Source: Enterobacteriaceae bacterium ESL0689
GTDB lineage: Bacteria > Pseudomonadota > Gammaproteobacteria > Enterobacterales > Enterobacteriaceae
Direction: 5' to 3'
DNA: 64,000 bases
Assembly (NCBI GenBank): GCA_029433525.1
Contig: JAQTIF010000002.1
Coordinates: forward strand, 248,001-312,000
Under the pieces are notes generated by a model. The model searched no databases. It was given only the letters and a program-made list of their open reading frames with translations, and was not told the origin of the DNA. Position 1 is the stretch's first letter. Every line of letters begins with the position of its first letter. Made by a program: the position numbers and the translations under genes. Positions 51,254-59,525 of the stretch are shown here, piece after piece.

Positions 51254-52180
51254 TTATTGCGGTGTAAAACAGGCGCGGAAAGCGAGCAATTGTGCTTTTG
51301 TCAGCATAAACACTCCCTCTCCCCCCTGGCTAAAGGTCAGCCAGTGAAAAGGGACATTCGGGTATTGTGCTGTCAGATGTACCATGCTGTTTCCGACCTC
51401 ACAAATCAGAATACCATCATCGCTGAGATAATCTGCCGCCTGCGCCAGAATACGCCGGGTCAGATTCAGACCATCATGACCCGATGCCAGCCCCAGTACC
51501 GGCTCATAGCGATATTCGTCTGGTAGATCAGCCATATCCTCTTCATCGACATAAGGTGGATTGGTCACGATCAGATCATACTGTAGCGGTGGAAGATCAC
51601 GAAACAGATCAGACTGAATCGGTGTGACCTGCTGGATCAGACTATGCGCTTCGATGTTATATTCCGCAACCGCCAGCGCATCCGCCGAAATATCTACCGC
51701 CTCAACTTCCGCCTGCGGAAAAGCATGGGCACAGGCGATAGCAATACAGCCGCTACCGGTACACATATCCAGAATATGGTGTGGCTCGCGAGCAATCAGC
51801 CCACTGAAACGATGATTAATCAATTCCGCAATCGGTGAACGCGGCACTAGCACACGTTCATCGACATAAAACTCATGACCACAGAACCAGGCTTTATGAG
51901 TCAGATAAGCCACCGGAATATGTTCATTAATGCGGCGCAGTACACGCTCTACAATACACTGTTTTTCAGTGCGGGTCAGACGCGCAGAGTACATTTCCTG
52001 TGGAAAATCGAAGGGTAAATACAGGGATGGCAATATCAGTTGTCGTGCTTCATCCCACGGATTATCAGTGCCATGCCCATACCAGAGATCTGCCGCGCTA
52101 AACTGGCTTATCGTCCAGCGCAACATGTCCGTCAGGGTATGCAGCTCATTGACGACTTCATCAACAAAATTTTTATTCAT
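51254..52180 (-). CDS. prmB: Ribosomal protein uL3 N5-glutamine methyltransferase PrmB
   Basis: 308 aa from ATG 52180 ([16 protein letters not shown]), matching the E. coli start (310 aa). SAM motif [15 protein letters not shown] and the glutamine-binding [12 protein letters not shown] are present. It methylates ribosomal protein L3. Divergent from smrB. Confidence 0.97.
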   Translation of the reverse strand: MNKNFVDEVVNELHTLTDMLRWTISQFSAADLWYGHGTDNPWDEARQLILPSLYLPFDFPQEMYSARLTRTEKQCIVERVLRRINEHIPVAYLTHKAWFCGHEFYVDERVLVPRSPIAELINHRFSGLIAREPHHILDMCTGSGCIAIACAHAFPQAEVEAVDISADALAVAEYNIEAHSLIQQVTPIQSDLFRDLPPLQYDLIVTNPPYVDEEDMADLPDEYRYEPVLGLASGHDGLNLTRRILAQAADYLSDDGILICEVGNSMVHLTAQYPNVPFHWLTFSQGGEGVFMLTKAQLLAFRACFTPQ

Positions 52181-52343
52181 GCCATCTCCCGGGAGATATT
52201 CTCCGCTAAATTCGGCGGCTAGTTTGCCATGACGACGAGGATAAATCAGCACTCTTAGGCAAGCTGGCAGGGAAAAACAGATTTTATTTGCCTTAATGAC
52301 CGCCCGCTCAGGTAAACTATCTATGAGACCAGAAGGGGGAACT

Positions 52344-52895
52344 GTGAAAAAGAAAATAGTCGTCAGTGAAGAAGATCAGGCATTGTTCCGGCAGTGGGTG
52401 AGCGGGACACGCCAGATAAAGCAAGATACGCTGATTCACCGCCCACCACGCAAGAAAATCATTGCGATGGCTTCCCGGCGCTCACATCAGGAACAGATCG
52501 ATAATAGCCACTATTTTTCCGATCAATACCAACCGTTGCTGGACAGTGAAGGGCCGGCAAAGTATTGCCGTCCGGATGTCAGCCCTTTTGAATTAAAAAA
52601 ATTGCGGCGCGGCGATTACTCACCGGAGATATTTCTTGATCTCCACGGACTGACTCAGCTGCAGGCGAAACAGGAGCTCGGAGCACTGATTGCCACCTGT
52701 CGCCGCGAACAGGTGTTTTGTGGTTGCGTGATGCATGGTTATGGCAAACATATTCTCAAACAACAAACGCCGCTCTGGCTGGCACAGCACCCTCATATCA
52801 TGGCCTTTCATCAGGCAACGAAAGAGTACGGCGGAGATGCCGCGCTACTGATACTGATTGAAACGGAACCGAGCTATCCACCAGAACAGCTGTAA
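52344..52895 (+). CDS. smrB: Ribosome rescue endonuclease SmrB
   Basis: 183 aa from GTG 52344, supported by AAGGGGGA 5 bp upstream and alignment to E. coli SmrB (MKKKTTLSEEDQ). Smr domain with DLHGL and HGYGKHILK motifs. In E. coli it cuts mRNA between collided ribosomes. Start codon GTG replaces ATG. Confidence 0.95.
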   Translation: MKKKIVVSEEDQALFRQWVSGTRQIKQDTLIHRPPRKKIIAMASRRSHQEQIDNSHYFSDQYQPLLDSEGPAKYCRPDVSPFELKKLRRGDYSPEIFLDLHGLTQLQAKQELGALIATCRREQVFCGCVMHGYGKHILKQQTPLWLAQHPHIMAFHQATKEYGGDAALLILIETEPSYPPEQL

Positions 52896-52913
52896 AACTG
52901 ATATCTGTCAGAA

Positions 52914-53393
52914 TTAGCGTGCGTGGCTTAGCTTATCGGGACTCATCTGCCAGTTAAATCTGCCGTTCCCCTGGTCATCGATGGTGACACAAGCGATCGT
53001 CGATGGTGTGAATCTGGGGGAAAATTCATGTGGGCATAGCTCTGCGACCAGATCGCCAACCAGTGGCAGATGTGAAATCACCAGTACGCTTGCCACTCCT
53101 TCATATGCCAGCTCCTGCAGCTCGTCACCGACACGACGGGCATTGCCGCCGGGAACCAGTTCCGGCATTATAGCGATATCATCAGGTAACTCGATACCCT
53201 TACTGACATTATCCATCGTCTGCTGCGCCCGCAGATAAGGACTGACCAGCACCCGCTCAATCACGACATCCTGCGCCTGTAACCAGGCGGCCATCTGACG
53301 GGATTGCTCACAACCGAGGGACGTTAATGGACGAGCCGCATCACTCGCCGCATGAAGGACGGCGTCACCATGACGCATAATAAAAACTTGCAT
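52914..53393 (-). CDS. sixA: Phosphohistidine phosphatase SixA
   Basis: 159 aa (E. coli 161). Histidine-phosphatase motif MRHGDAV at the N-terminus and second histidine in VISHLPLVGDL. It removes phosphate from HPt/phosphohistidine domains such as ArcB and NPr. In E. coli it is followed on the genome by fadJ and fadI; here the next gene is yfcZ. Confidence 0.96.
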   Translation of the reverse strand: MQVFIMRHGDAVLHAASDAARPLTSLGCEQSRQMAAWLQAQDVVIERVLVSPYLRAQQTMDNVSKGIELPDDIAIMPELVPGGNARRVGDELQELAYEGVASVLVISHLPLVGDLVAELCPHEFSPRFTPSTIACVTIDDQGNGRFNWQMSPDKLSHAR

Positions 53394-53503
53394 ATTGCAC
53401 CACTATTGTTAACCAGAAACGCCATCATCTTAAGCTGCCTGGAGCGCAGGCCATTACATCTTCTTATGGCACAGGCTAATCGATAATCAATGGCCAATAA
53501 AGC

Positions 53504-53529
53504 AGAAACGCCCCTGCAGATAAGGGGCG
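53504..53529 (-). terminator. Terminator after yfcZ
   Basis: On the minus strand GCCCCT-TATCTGC-AGGGGC is followed by GTTTCTGC; a short T-run. It lies about 12 bp beyond the yfcZ stop. Confidence 0.6.
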
Positions 53530-53539
53530 CGATAAGCTA

Positions 53540-53824
53540 TTAGCGCAAACCGAGCTGAAAAATCAACGTTTCTGCTTCACAGCAAAAGACAAAATCGATA
53601 TCCAGCTGAACGCCATCAGCAACATCGATAAAAGTGGCGGTAATTTTACATGGTTCTGATTCCACACTGTGGGCTTTTTCGCTCAGCGTCGTCAGCATTT
53701 GTTCTGCCTCGGCACGGCTGGCGAAAACACGGCTGTAAGAGGCAGTGCAATCACTGTTATCCATAATAGTGCCCACATCCATACAGCAGCAAACCGGAGT
53801 TTCATCAGCACTGCATTTACTCAT
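53540..53824 (-). CDS. yfcZ: DUF406 family protein YfcZ
   Basis: 94 aa from ATG 53824, almost identical in its N-terminal 40 residues to E. coli YfcZ (MSKCSADETPVCCCMDVGTI). Small, cysteine-rich, unknown function. In E. coli its neighbours are fadI and fadL; here sixA and mlaA. Confidence 0.95.
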   Translation of the reverse strand: MSKCSADETPVCCCMDVGTIMDNSDCTASYSRVFASRAEAEQMLTTLSEKAHSVESEPCKITATFIDVADGVQLDIDFVFCCEAETLIFQLGLR

Positions 53825-54101
53825 CGTAGATTTCCTCTTTATATGCACACAAGGTGCCAGACAAATAAAATGATGGAGTGACCGAACGCCCTGCGCCTGT
53901 CACTCTCCATTCATCAATAATGATTAATCGCCATCATAAGTGACCTTGTTGATCGTTAAAAATGATCCAAAACAAAAAACACCGGATTTAATGTATCTGG
54001 CAGAGACTAATTTGCCTGTTCTCTGTCAATTATGTAGCAATTTTGATAATAAAAAATACATTTAATTAACAAAATGAAGCGTCATCCCTGTGAGCAATGA
54101 T

Positions 54102-54863
54102 CTATTGTGCGTCAATATCCCTGAGATCATTCTCAATGGCGCTGCTATTGGGGTTAGTGGCTGGCATAAGTTTGCCATCGCTGGCAATAAAATCATGTCG
54201 CTGGAAATAGGCTTCACGCACCATAATGTAAGGATCTGTCGACTGACGCAGTAAACCATCAGAATTGAGTAATTGTGCGCGTGATTCAACGCCATCAACC
54301 GCCCATTTACCAATAAACATCGGCCAGGTTAACCAGGAAAGAACCGGATACAAATTGTCGGCCATATCGCCGATATCCTCACGTGGCGTAAAGCTGCCAT
54401 AGAAGGGCAACTGCATATAAGGCCCATAGCCGACGCCATAATGACCGAGCGTACTGCCAAAGCGTTGTGGCTCTACGCGCTGTAATTTGGGATTAGCCAT
54501 CCCGGCAACATCAATAAATCCGCCCATTCCGAGCACGGTATTCAGGAAAAAACGTGTAAAATGCACCATTCCTTTATAAGGGCTCCCCTTCAGGAAATCG
54601 TTTACCATCAGCGCCGGTTCAGTCAGATTGTTGGAAAAGTTACTCAGCCCATTTCTTGCCGGTTGCGGAACATAATCACGCCATGCCACCGCAACCGGGC
54701 GCAAAATATAGGGGTCCACGACATTAAAATTGAAGTCGAACATGGTTCGGTTAAATCCCTCAAGCGGATCTGAACGTTGCTGGAGCTGATCATCGGAGCC
54801 AGAGCTGGCACAGCCAGCCAGCAATGCAACGCACAAGCTCAGTGTCGACAGGCGAAAATTCAT
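54102..54863 (-). CDS. mlaA: Outer-membrane lipoprotein MlaA (VacJ)
   Basis: 253 aa (E. coli 251). Signal with lipobox LLAGCASSG. It removes misplaced phospholipids from the outer leaflet with the Mla pathway. Typical segments: DPLEGFNRTMFDFNFNVVDP and GMGGFIDVAG. Last backbone gene before tRNA-Arg; yfdC of E. coli is absent. Confidence 0.96.
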   Translation of the reverse strand: MNFRLSTLSLCVALLAGCASSGSDDQLQQRSDPLEGFNRTMFDFNFNVVDPYILRPVAVAWRDYVPQPARNGLSNFSNNLTEPALMVNDFLKGSPYKGMVHFTRFFLNTVLGMGGFIDVAGMANPKLQRVEPQRFGSTLGHYGVGYGPYMQLPFYGSFTPREDIGDMADNLYPVLSWLTWPMFIGKWAVDGVESRAQLLNSDGLLRQSTDPYIMVREAYFQRHDFIASDGKLMPATNPNSSAIENDLRDIDAQ

Positions 54864-55223
54864 AAGTGTCTCCCTGTTAATTTTAGCGATTACGGCCAGT
54901 CATCCGGATCCTGTTAACCGCGATGAAGATATCCGCTCAAGCCAGTTCTGGTTTTTTTCAGCAATATCTTACTCTGGCGCCGTTTTTATTCTTTAATTTT
55001 ATACACATTTTGTAAAATCCGTATCGCTAATCTTGTGCTGAAAAAAATTAATCGCACCTGTCTGACGTTATTCAGGCCACATTACGATGGTGATTCAGGG
55101 GAGCACCGGACGTGGCAATAACGTAATGCTGGCAGCCCAGCCGGTTGAAATGGCGACAGTTTAAGCAGTCAAGCCATTGATGCTTAACGTATAAGTGAAA
55201 AGGCGCTATACTTTCGCGGTACT
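54864..55223. other. Gene-free stretch between mlaA and tRNA-Arg
   Basis: 360 bp. No gene seen. It must include the mlaA promoter and, on the other side, the tRNA promoter just before 55224. No fadL or yfdC remnant was recognised. Confidence 0.5.
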
Positions 55224-55298
55224 GTCCTCTTAGTTAAATGGATATAACGAGCCCCTCCTAAGGGCTAATTGCAGGTTCGATTCCTGCAGGGGACACTA
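55224..55298 (+). tRNA. argW: tRNA-Arg (CCT), prophage attachment site
   Basis: 75 nt with anticodon loop CTCCTAA (anticodon CCT) and T-loop GGTTCGATTCC. It matches E. coli argW, except that the 3' end reads ACACTA where E. coli has ACACCA. The changed end fits an element-encoded crossover at the tRNA 3' part, so attL probably overlaps the last 20-40 bases. An integrase gene begins 160 bp downstream. Confidence 0.95.
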
Positions 55299-55458
55299 TT
55301 GCATAGTTCGCCACCTTCCGTAAAAGTTCGCTAACCACTAGAAAAATCAACGATCACATCCAATTTTAGTTCGCTATCGTCCGTATTGAATCGTTGACAA
55401 CCGCATTCTTTTGCGGGTAAAAAACGGGTAAAGTTTTTTACTCACCGGATTTTTACCC

Positions 55459-56616
55459 ATGCTAACGGTTAAACAAGTTGAAGCAGCGAAACCGCAGGCT
55501 AAACCCTATCGCCTGCTTGACAGCAATAGCCTCTACCTCTACGTGCCCACGTCCGGCAAGAAGACCTGGCAGTTACGATTTAAGCTGGGCGGCAGAGAAA
55601 AAATTTTAACTGTGGGTAAATATCCGCTTGTTTCTCTGGCGGAAGCCCGTGAAAAAGCCCACCAGGCGAGGAAAGATATTGCTGACGGTATCGATCCGGT
55701 AAGGTCAAAAAAGAGGATTGAAAAAAATAATTCCTTCTCAACAATTTATAATGAGTGGTACGCGCACAAGCGCCAGACGTGGTCTGAGGGATATGCAACG
55801 GAGCTACAAGGGATGTTCGAGTCCGATATTTTGCCCCTAATCGGATCGCTGGAAATGGACGAAATAGAACCAATGGGCCTTCTGTCTGTTGTGCGGAGGA
55901 TTGAGGAACGCGGAGCGCTGGAGAGAGCAAACAAAGCCCGGCGGCGCTGTGGTGAGGTGTTCCGGTACGCTATTGTGACAGGGAGAGCAAAATACAATCC
56001 CGCACCAGATCTCGCCGATGCAATGAAGGGATACCGGAAGAAAAATTTTCCCTTCCTCCCACCTAATCAGATCCCGGCATTTAATCAGGCGCTATCTAAA
56101 TATTCAGGTAGTATCGTCTGTAAAACCGCTACTATGGTTTTGCAATACACAGCTCTGAGGACCAAAGAACTCCGGTCTATGCAATGGGTTAACGTAGATT
56201 TTGAATCCGGCATTATCACTATTGATGAATCGGTCATGAAAAGCCGTAAACCTCATATTGTTCCAATGTCACGGCAGGTTATAGGGTTACTCAAGGCGTT
56301 AAAACCGATCACTGAATCAGTTTCACAATTTGTATTTGCAGGGCGAAACGACAAAAGAAAATCGATTAGCGAAAACGCTGTTTTGCTGGTTATCAGGCAA
56401 ATTGGCTACGAGGGGCTGGCGAGCGGCCACGGTTTCCGCCACCAATTCAGCACTATCTTACATGAGCATGAATGGCCTTCTGAGGCGATAGAACGCCAGC
56501 TTGCCCACACAGACAAACACTCAGTTCGCGGGATTTATAACCATGCACAATATCTGGATAAAAGGCGTGAGATGATGCAGTGGTGGGCTGACTGGATAGA
56601 CGGAAACATCACATGA
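55459..56616 (+). CDS. int: P4-type prophage integrase (tyrosine recombinase)
   Basis: 385 aa. N-terminal DUF4102 arm-binding domain (KPYRLLDSNSLYLYVPTSGKKTWQ), SAM-like core-binding domain, and C-terminal catalytic domain with the R-H-R-H-Y set: TALRTKELRSMQW (R), HGFRHQFSTILHE (H..R), RQLAHTDKHSVRGIY (H) and YNHAQYLDKR (Y). It points away from tRNA-Arg and probably catalyses site-specific insertion there. A strong RBS is not obvious; start at ATG 55459. Full length, apparently functional. Confidence 0.96.
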   Translation: MLTVKQVEAAKPQAKPYRLLDSNSLYLYVPTSGKKTWQLRFKLGGREKILTVGKYPLVSLAEAREKAHQARKDIADGIDPVRSKKRIEKNNSFSTIYNEWYAHKRQTWSEGYATELQGMFESDILPLIGSLEMDEIEPMGLLSVVRRIEERGALERANKARRRCGEVFRYAIVTGRAKYNPAPDLADAMKGYRKKNFPFLPPNQIPAFNQALSKYSGSIVCKTATMVLQYTALRTKELRSMQWVNVDFESGIITIDESVMKSRKPHIVPMSRQVIGLLKALKPITESVSQFVFAGRNDKRKSISENAVLLVIRQIGYEGLASGHGFRHQFSTILHEHEWPSEAIERQLAHTDKHSVRGIYNHAQYLDKRREMMQWWADWIDGNIT

Positions 56617-56669
56617 TGTCAGAAATTTGATGTTATTTCATCATGTATGGCACAAGCTACCAGCCCACT

Positions 56670-57812
56670 CTATTCCCTGGTAGCCAGTTGTTTAAGCTGC
56701 GTTTCCAGCCGATCTACCCTCTCCACCAGTTCTTTATTTGCGGCCAGCAATAACCCCAGCACAGCCAGTGGATCGAGCGATTTGCTACCGTCACTCAGGG
56801 TATTAACGGCGTCAGGTATAATCTGCTCTATCTCCTGGGCGATAACGCCAAAACTGTAGCGTTTGCCCTCGACAGTTCCACCATCATATTTTGTGTCTTT
56901 GAATTTATAGGACACCGGGTGAATCTGGCGGATTACCTCAGCAGCGGAACCAGGGTTGACCTCCTGAATATCCTCCTTTTTGTTGATATCGGAATCGAAA
57001 AAATTGATCCCACGGAGGGCACCGTCTACAGATAACTGCAAAAATCCCGGTTGTATTCCTGTCCAGAATACAATCCGACCACGTAGCCCGCGATATGTGT
57101 TCGAGTCAAACGACCCATCGTTGCGGCAAATCCAGTAGCTATTTCGCCCAAATCCGTCCAGACTAATAATCGCCCGATGTTCGTAGCCAACCCACTCCTC
57201 TGTATAGAGCGAAACGTAGGCCCCGGCTGGATCGCTGAATCCGCCACGGGATTCCATTCTGGAAATCAGCAACCCACCCGCAACAGTTGAATTTTGCTCC
57301 GGTCTGCCTACGTCGCGCTCAGAGATTACGTTGTAGTGTCCGAGTATAGTGCCGGTACTATCAATCGAACCGTCGATTCTCCCGCCTGTTTTATCAAATT
57401 TGTTTGATATCAGCCCTGCGATCCCGTTCCAGGCTGGCCCCGACCAGGTAGTGTTATCAGGCAGGCGAACAGTGACGTTTCCGTTACCGGAAAATATCTG
57501 CTGCCAGTTGGTTTTGTCGTAATTCAGTCCGCGCAGCGCCTGGGTCACCTGCGCGACCAAATCAGCCGTTACCAGATTCAGTGCTGCCCGTGGTACGGCA
57601 GACCAGGTAACACCTGATTGATCCGGCCCGGTGTAGTTGCTCACCAGCGTCAGCACTGTGTCGCTGTCAATCGTTTTAACCGGTAGTGTATACGGTACAC
57701 CGCCCACTGTAGCCACAATAAAATCACCAGCCGATATCTCGGTAGTGAATTTAGTTGCGTTACCGGTAACAGCCGGATTGTTGTATTTTAGTGTTAAAGT
57801 TCCTGTGACCAT
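56670..57812 (-). CDS. Prophage tail fibre protein with C-terminal S74-type chaperone domain
   Basis: 380 aa from ATG 57812 (RBS GGAGA 8-13 bp upstream). The N-terminus (TLTLKYNNPAVTGNATKFTTE) is of the kind that joins short tail fibres to the baseplate; the middle is a receptor-binding region with little similarity to guide a host guess. The C-terminal 110 residues have the peptidase S74/endosialidase-type intramolecular chaperone pattern (FFDSDINKKEDI, PVSYKFKDTK, GVIAQEIEQIIPDAV, LLAANKELVERVDRLE coiled coil). Convergent with int. It lies after a terminator, so it may have its own promoter. Confidence 0.88.
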   Translation of the reverse strand: MVTGTLTLKYNNPAVTGNATKFTTEISAGDFIVATVGGVPYTLPVKTIDSDTVLTLVSNYTGPDQSGVTWSAVPRAALNLVTADLVAQVTQALRGLNYDKTNWQQIFSGNGNVTVRLPDNTTWSGPAWNGIAGLISNKFDKTGGRIDGSIDSTGTILGHYNVISERDVGRPEQNSTVAGGLLISRMESRGGFSDPAGAYVSLYTEEWVGYEHRAIISLDGFGRNSYWICRNDGSFDSNTYRGLRGRIVFWTGIQPGFLQLSVDGALRGINFFDSDINKKEDIQEVNPGSAAEVIRQIHPVSYKFKDTKYDGGTVEGKRYSFGVIAQEIEQIIPDAVNTLSDGSKSLDPLAVLGLLLAANKELVERVDRLETQLKQLATRE

Positions 57813-57827
57813 ACATTCTCCAGAAAT

Positions 57828-57849
57828 AAAAAACCCGCCGAAGCGGGTC
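57828..57849 (-). terminator. Intrinsic terminator between the 85-aa gene and the tail fibre gene
   Basis: On the minus strand ACCCGC-TTCG-GCGGGT is followed by TTTTTATTT, a textbook tetraloop terminator. It would stop the late transcript after the small gene at 57872 and so limit tail-fibre expression from upstream. Confidence 0.9.
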
Positions 57850-57871
57850 GTGTGAAACTTTTTATGGTTTA

Positions 57872-58129
57872 TTAAGCGTGCATCATTGCCAGCAGATCAT
57901 CTTTACGCACCACAAAAAAATCTGCCTTTTTCGCTAGGTCGAGAAATTCTGCCAGTGTGGCCACATACTGATTATCCCGCAGAACCTGTGACAGAATGAT
58001 GCGGCCGTCTTTCAGGGTCAGTAACAGGCGTCCATCTGCTACGGGCGTTGGTTGGCAAACCTCTGGTTTTACATAGGCACCAGTTTTGCGGATTGAGGGT
58101 AAAACCTCGGAGGTCGGGTACTTGAACAC
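57872..58129 (-). CDS. Small phage protein of unknown function
   Basis: 85 aa from GTG 58129 (MFKYPTSEVLPSIRKTGAYV). No motif I can name; the C-terminal half is a helix-rich, charged segment (AEFLDLAKKADFFVVRKDDLL). It lies between the mini-CRISPR array (86 bp upstream) and the terminator. Its position after the tail genes suggests an accessory or moron gene. Confidence 0.6.
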   Translation of the reverse strand: MFKYPTSEVLPSIRKTGAYVKPEVCQPTPVADGRLLLTLKDGRIILSQVLRDNQYVATLAEFLDLAKKADFFVVRKDDLLAMMHA

Positions 58130-58215
58130 CGCTCATAGACGGCCTGCAACCTTAGCCTTAAGCTATTTTTCGGTATGCATGCTACCCGATCATAGAACGG
58201 GGTTCGGTACACTTA

Positions 58216-58366
58216 ATAAATCACCCCGCTGGCGCGGGGAACACCTCGGTCAGGTCGAAGCCGAAAACATCATTAGCGGTTCATCCCCGCTGGCGCGGGG
58301 AACACACGCCACTGTGATTTAGTAACAGATGTGACTGCGGTTCATCCCCGTTGACGTGGGGAATAA
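58216..58366 (-). CRISPR. Type I-E mini-CRISPR array (3 repeats, 2 spacers) in the prophage
   Basis: Repeats of 29 bp lie at 58216-58244, 58277-58305 and 58338-58366, separated by two 32-bp spacers (58245-58276 and 58306-58337). The 61-bp period and the core CCCCGC-TGGC-GCGGGG are those of type I-E. The middle repeat is canonical. Read on the minus strand (crRNA sense) it gives GTGTTCCCCGCG... with the handle ATGAACCG. In that sense the first repeat (58338-58366) has an intact handle but changed 5' half, and the last (58216-58244) has an intact 5' half but a degenerate handle, like a normal terminal repeat. No cas genes and no AT-rich leader are next to it. It lies just 3 bp after the 58370 gene and in the same direction, so late transcription could yield crRNAs. 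Confidence 0.93.
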
Positions 58367-58369
58367 AAA

Positions 58370-58996
58370 TCAATCATACTTTTCAGTATTAATAATTAAT
58401 GCTGATGTCTGATACGCCACAGAAATTGGGCCTGATAAAGATCCCGCATCAACCGCACGGTTACTTATTATCCTGCCACACGCTCCTGTATAATGTCTTC
58501 GAAGTATATAACCTCCTAAATGAAAATCAGGCTCTGATGTCGCCCCACTAAACGTGGGCGAGACAGCACACTGGAATCCAACACTAACAACAGGCTCACG
58601 AAGTGAAATAGCTACCTGAGATAACTCAAGAGGCATCATTCCAGCATGATAAATCATCTTACCACTGGAGTTAAACATGAAAACCCCATATTTTGGAATA
58701 TTGATACATATATCACTAAATGCATAAATAGTTATTATTCCAGTCGCTAAAGCTACGCGATCAACTCTTAACGCATGGCAACCATTTTGTGTGATTCGTG
58801 AAAACAAGGCTAACCCATCCGTTGCAAATTTAACGAAAAACATACAATTATTAGCTGACGGAATTTCAGATTGAAAAATAGTACCATCACTTCCTGATAC
58901 GCTCCCTTTAGTTATAAGATTCAAAGGAGTAAACTCAGGACTCAACCATACAGAGCCATCATTATTGATAATTTTAAGTCCAAAGTTCAAATTCAC
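58370..58996 (-). CDS. Phage protein of unknown function, tail region
   Basis: 208 aa from GTG 58996, overlapping the previous stop as GTGA. Contains glycine/serine-rich beta-type sequence (FGLKIINNDGSVWLSPEFTPLN; HLGGYILRRHYTGACG). No catalytic motif seen. Genes in this place after J often encode structural proteins attached to the tail tip; this is inference. It ends 3 bp before the mini-array. Confidence 0.6.
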   Translation of the reverse strand: MNLNFGLKIINNDGSVWLSPEFTPLNLITKGSVSGSDGTIFQSEIPSANNCMFFVKFATDGLALFSRITQNGCHALRVDRVALATGIITIYAFSDICINIPKYGVFMFNSSGKMIYHAGMMPLELSQVAISLREPVVSVGFQCAVSPTFSGATSEPDFHLGGYILRRHYTGACGRIISNRAVDAGSLSGPISVAYQTSALIINTEKYD

Positions 58997-59262
58997 CCCC
59001 AATAGAAGATAAGTGATGAATATTCAGACTTCAGACCTCTCCACGACGCAATCGATCCAGATACCTGAACAGTCACAGATACTTCATGACCCTTATAATC
59101 GGCTATTGCCGTCAAATAGTATTTCAAGGATTTCCCTGCCGGGATAGCGCCAAAATCGACCATTCCTGACTCAGAGGAATAGCTGGCAAGAAAAAAAATC
59201 GGGCTAAATATTCCAGTAATATCACGCCCGATTGCATCGTAAATCTTCGCGCCGTAGGCCAC
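58993..59262 (-). CDS. Small phage protein of unknown function
   Basis: 89 aa from GTG 59262, overlapping the lipoprotein stop as TAGTG. Beta-rich sequence (GIFSPIFFLASYSSESGMVD; KSLKYYLTAIADYKGHEV). No motif recognised. Coupled at both ends, so it is translated with its neighbours in the tail operon. Confidence 0.55.
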   Translation of the reverse strand: MAYGAKIYDAIGRDITGIFSPIFFLASYSSESGMVDFGAIPAGKSLKYYLTAIADYKGHEVSVTVQVSGSIASWRGLKSEYSSLIFYWG

Positions 59263-59525
59263 TAACCGCAATCCTCATTAATAAAATTATCAGATGATAT
59301 CCACGGATAATAAAAATCAATCCCCTGCCCTCGTACAACTTTTACTGACATTCGTCCAAAGCGATCGTATTTCACAGCATTCACTTTTAGACGAACCTCA
59401 CTATCAAAAGGGAATATATATCTTTTATATCTTATTGTACAGTCGACTTCTTTATATTCAGGCCCTGAACAAGCCGACAGACTAATAACGCCCAACAACA
59501 CAACGCAACACATTATTTTTGTCAT
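59262..59525 (-). CDS. Phage-encoded lipoprotein
   Basis: 87 aa with a signal peptide and lipobox LISLSACSG-type (VISLSACSGP), giving a lipid-modified cysteine near residue 19. It begins inside the 3' end of the J gene (44-bp overlap). Lipoproteins in this position in lambdoid phages can block receptors for superinfecting phages (as T5 Llp or Bor-like lysogenic conversion do); the role here is inferred. It is expressed with the tail operon or separately. Confidence 0.7.
   Translation of the reverse strand: MTKIMCCVVLLGVISLSACSGPEYKEVDCTIRYKRYIFPFDSEVRLKVNAVKYDRFGRMSVKVVRGQGIDFYYPWISSDNFINEDCG

Noticed and set aside
58216..58366. Mini-array as a fragment of the host's chromosomal CRISPR locus
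   Set aside because: No cas gene or leader is near, and phage tail-region genes flank it closely on both sides in one direction; however, a past transfer from a host locus cannot be excluded.
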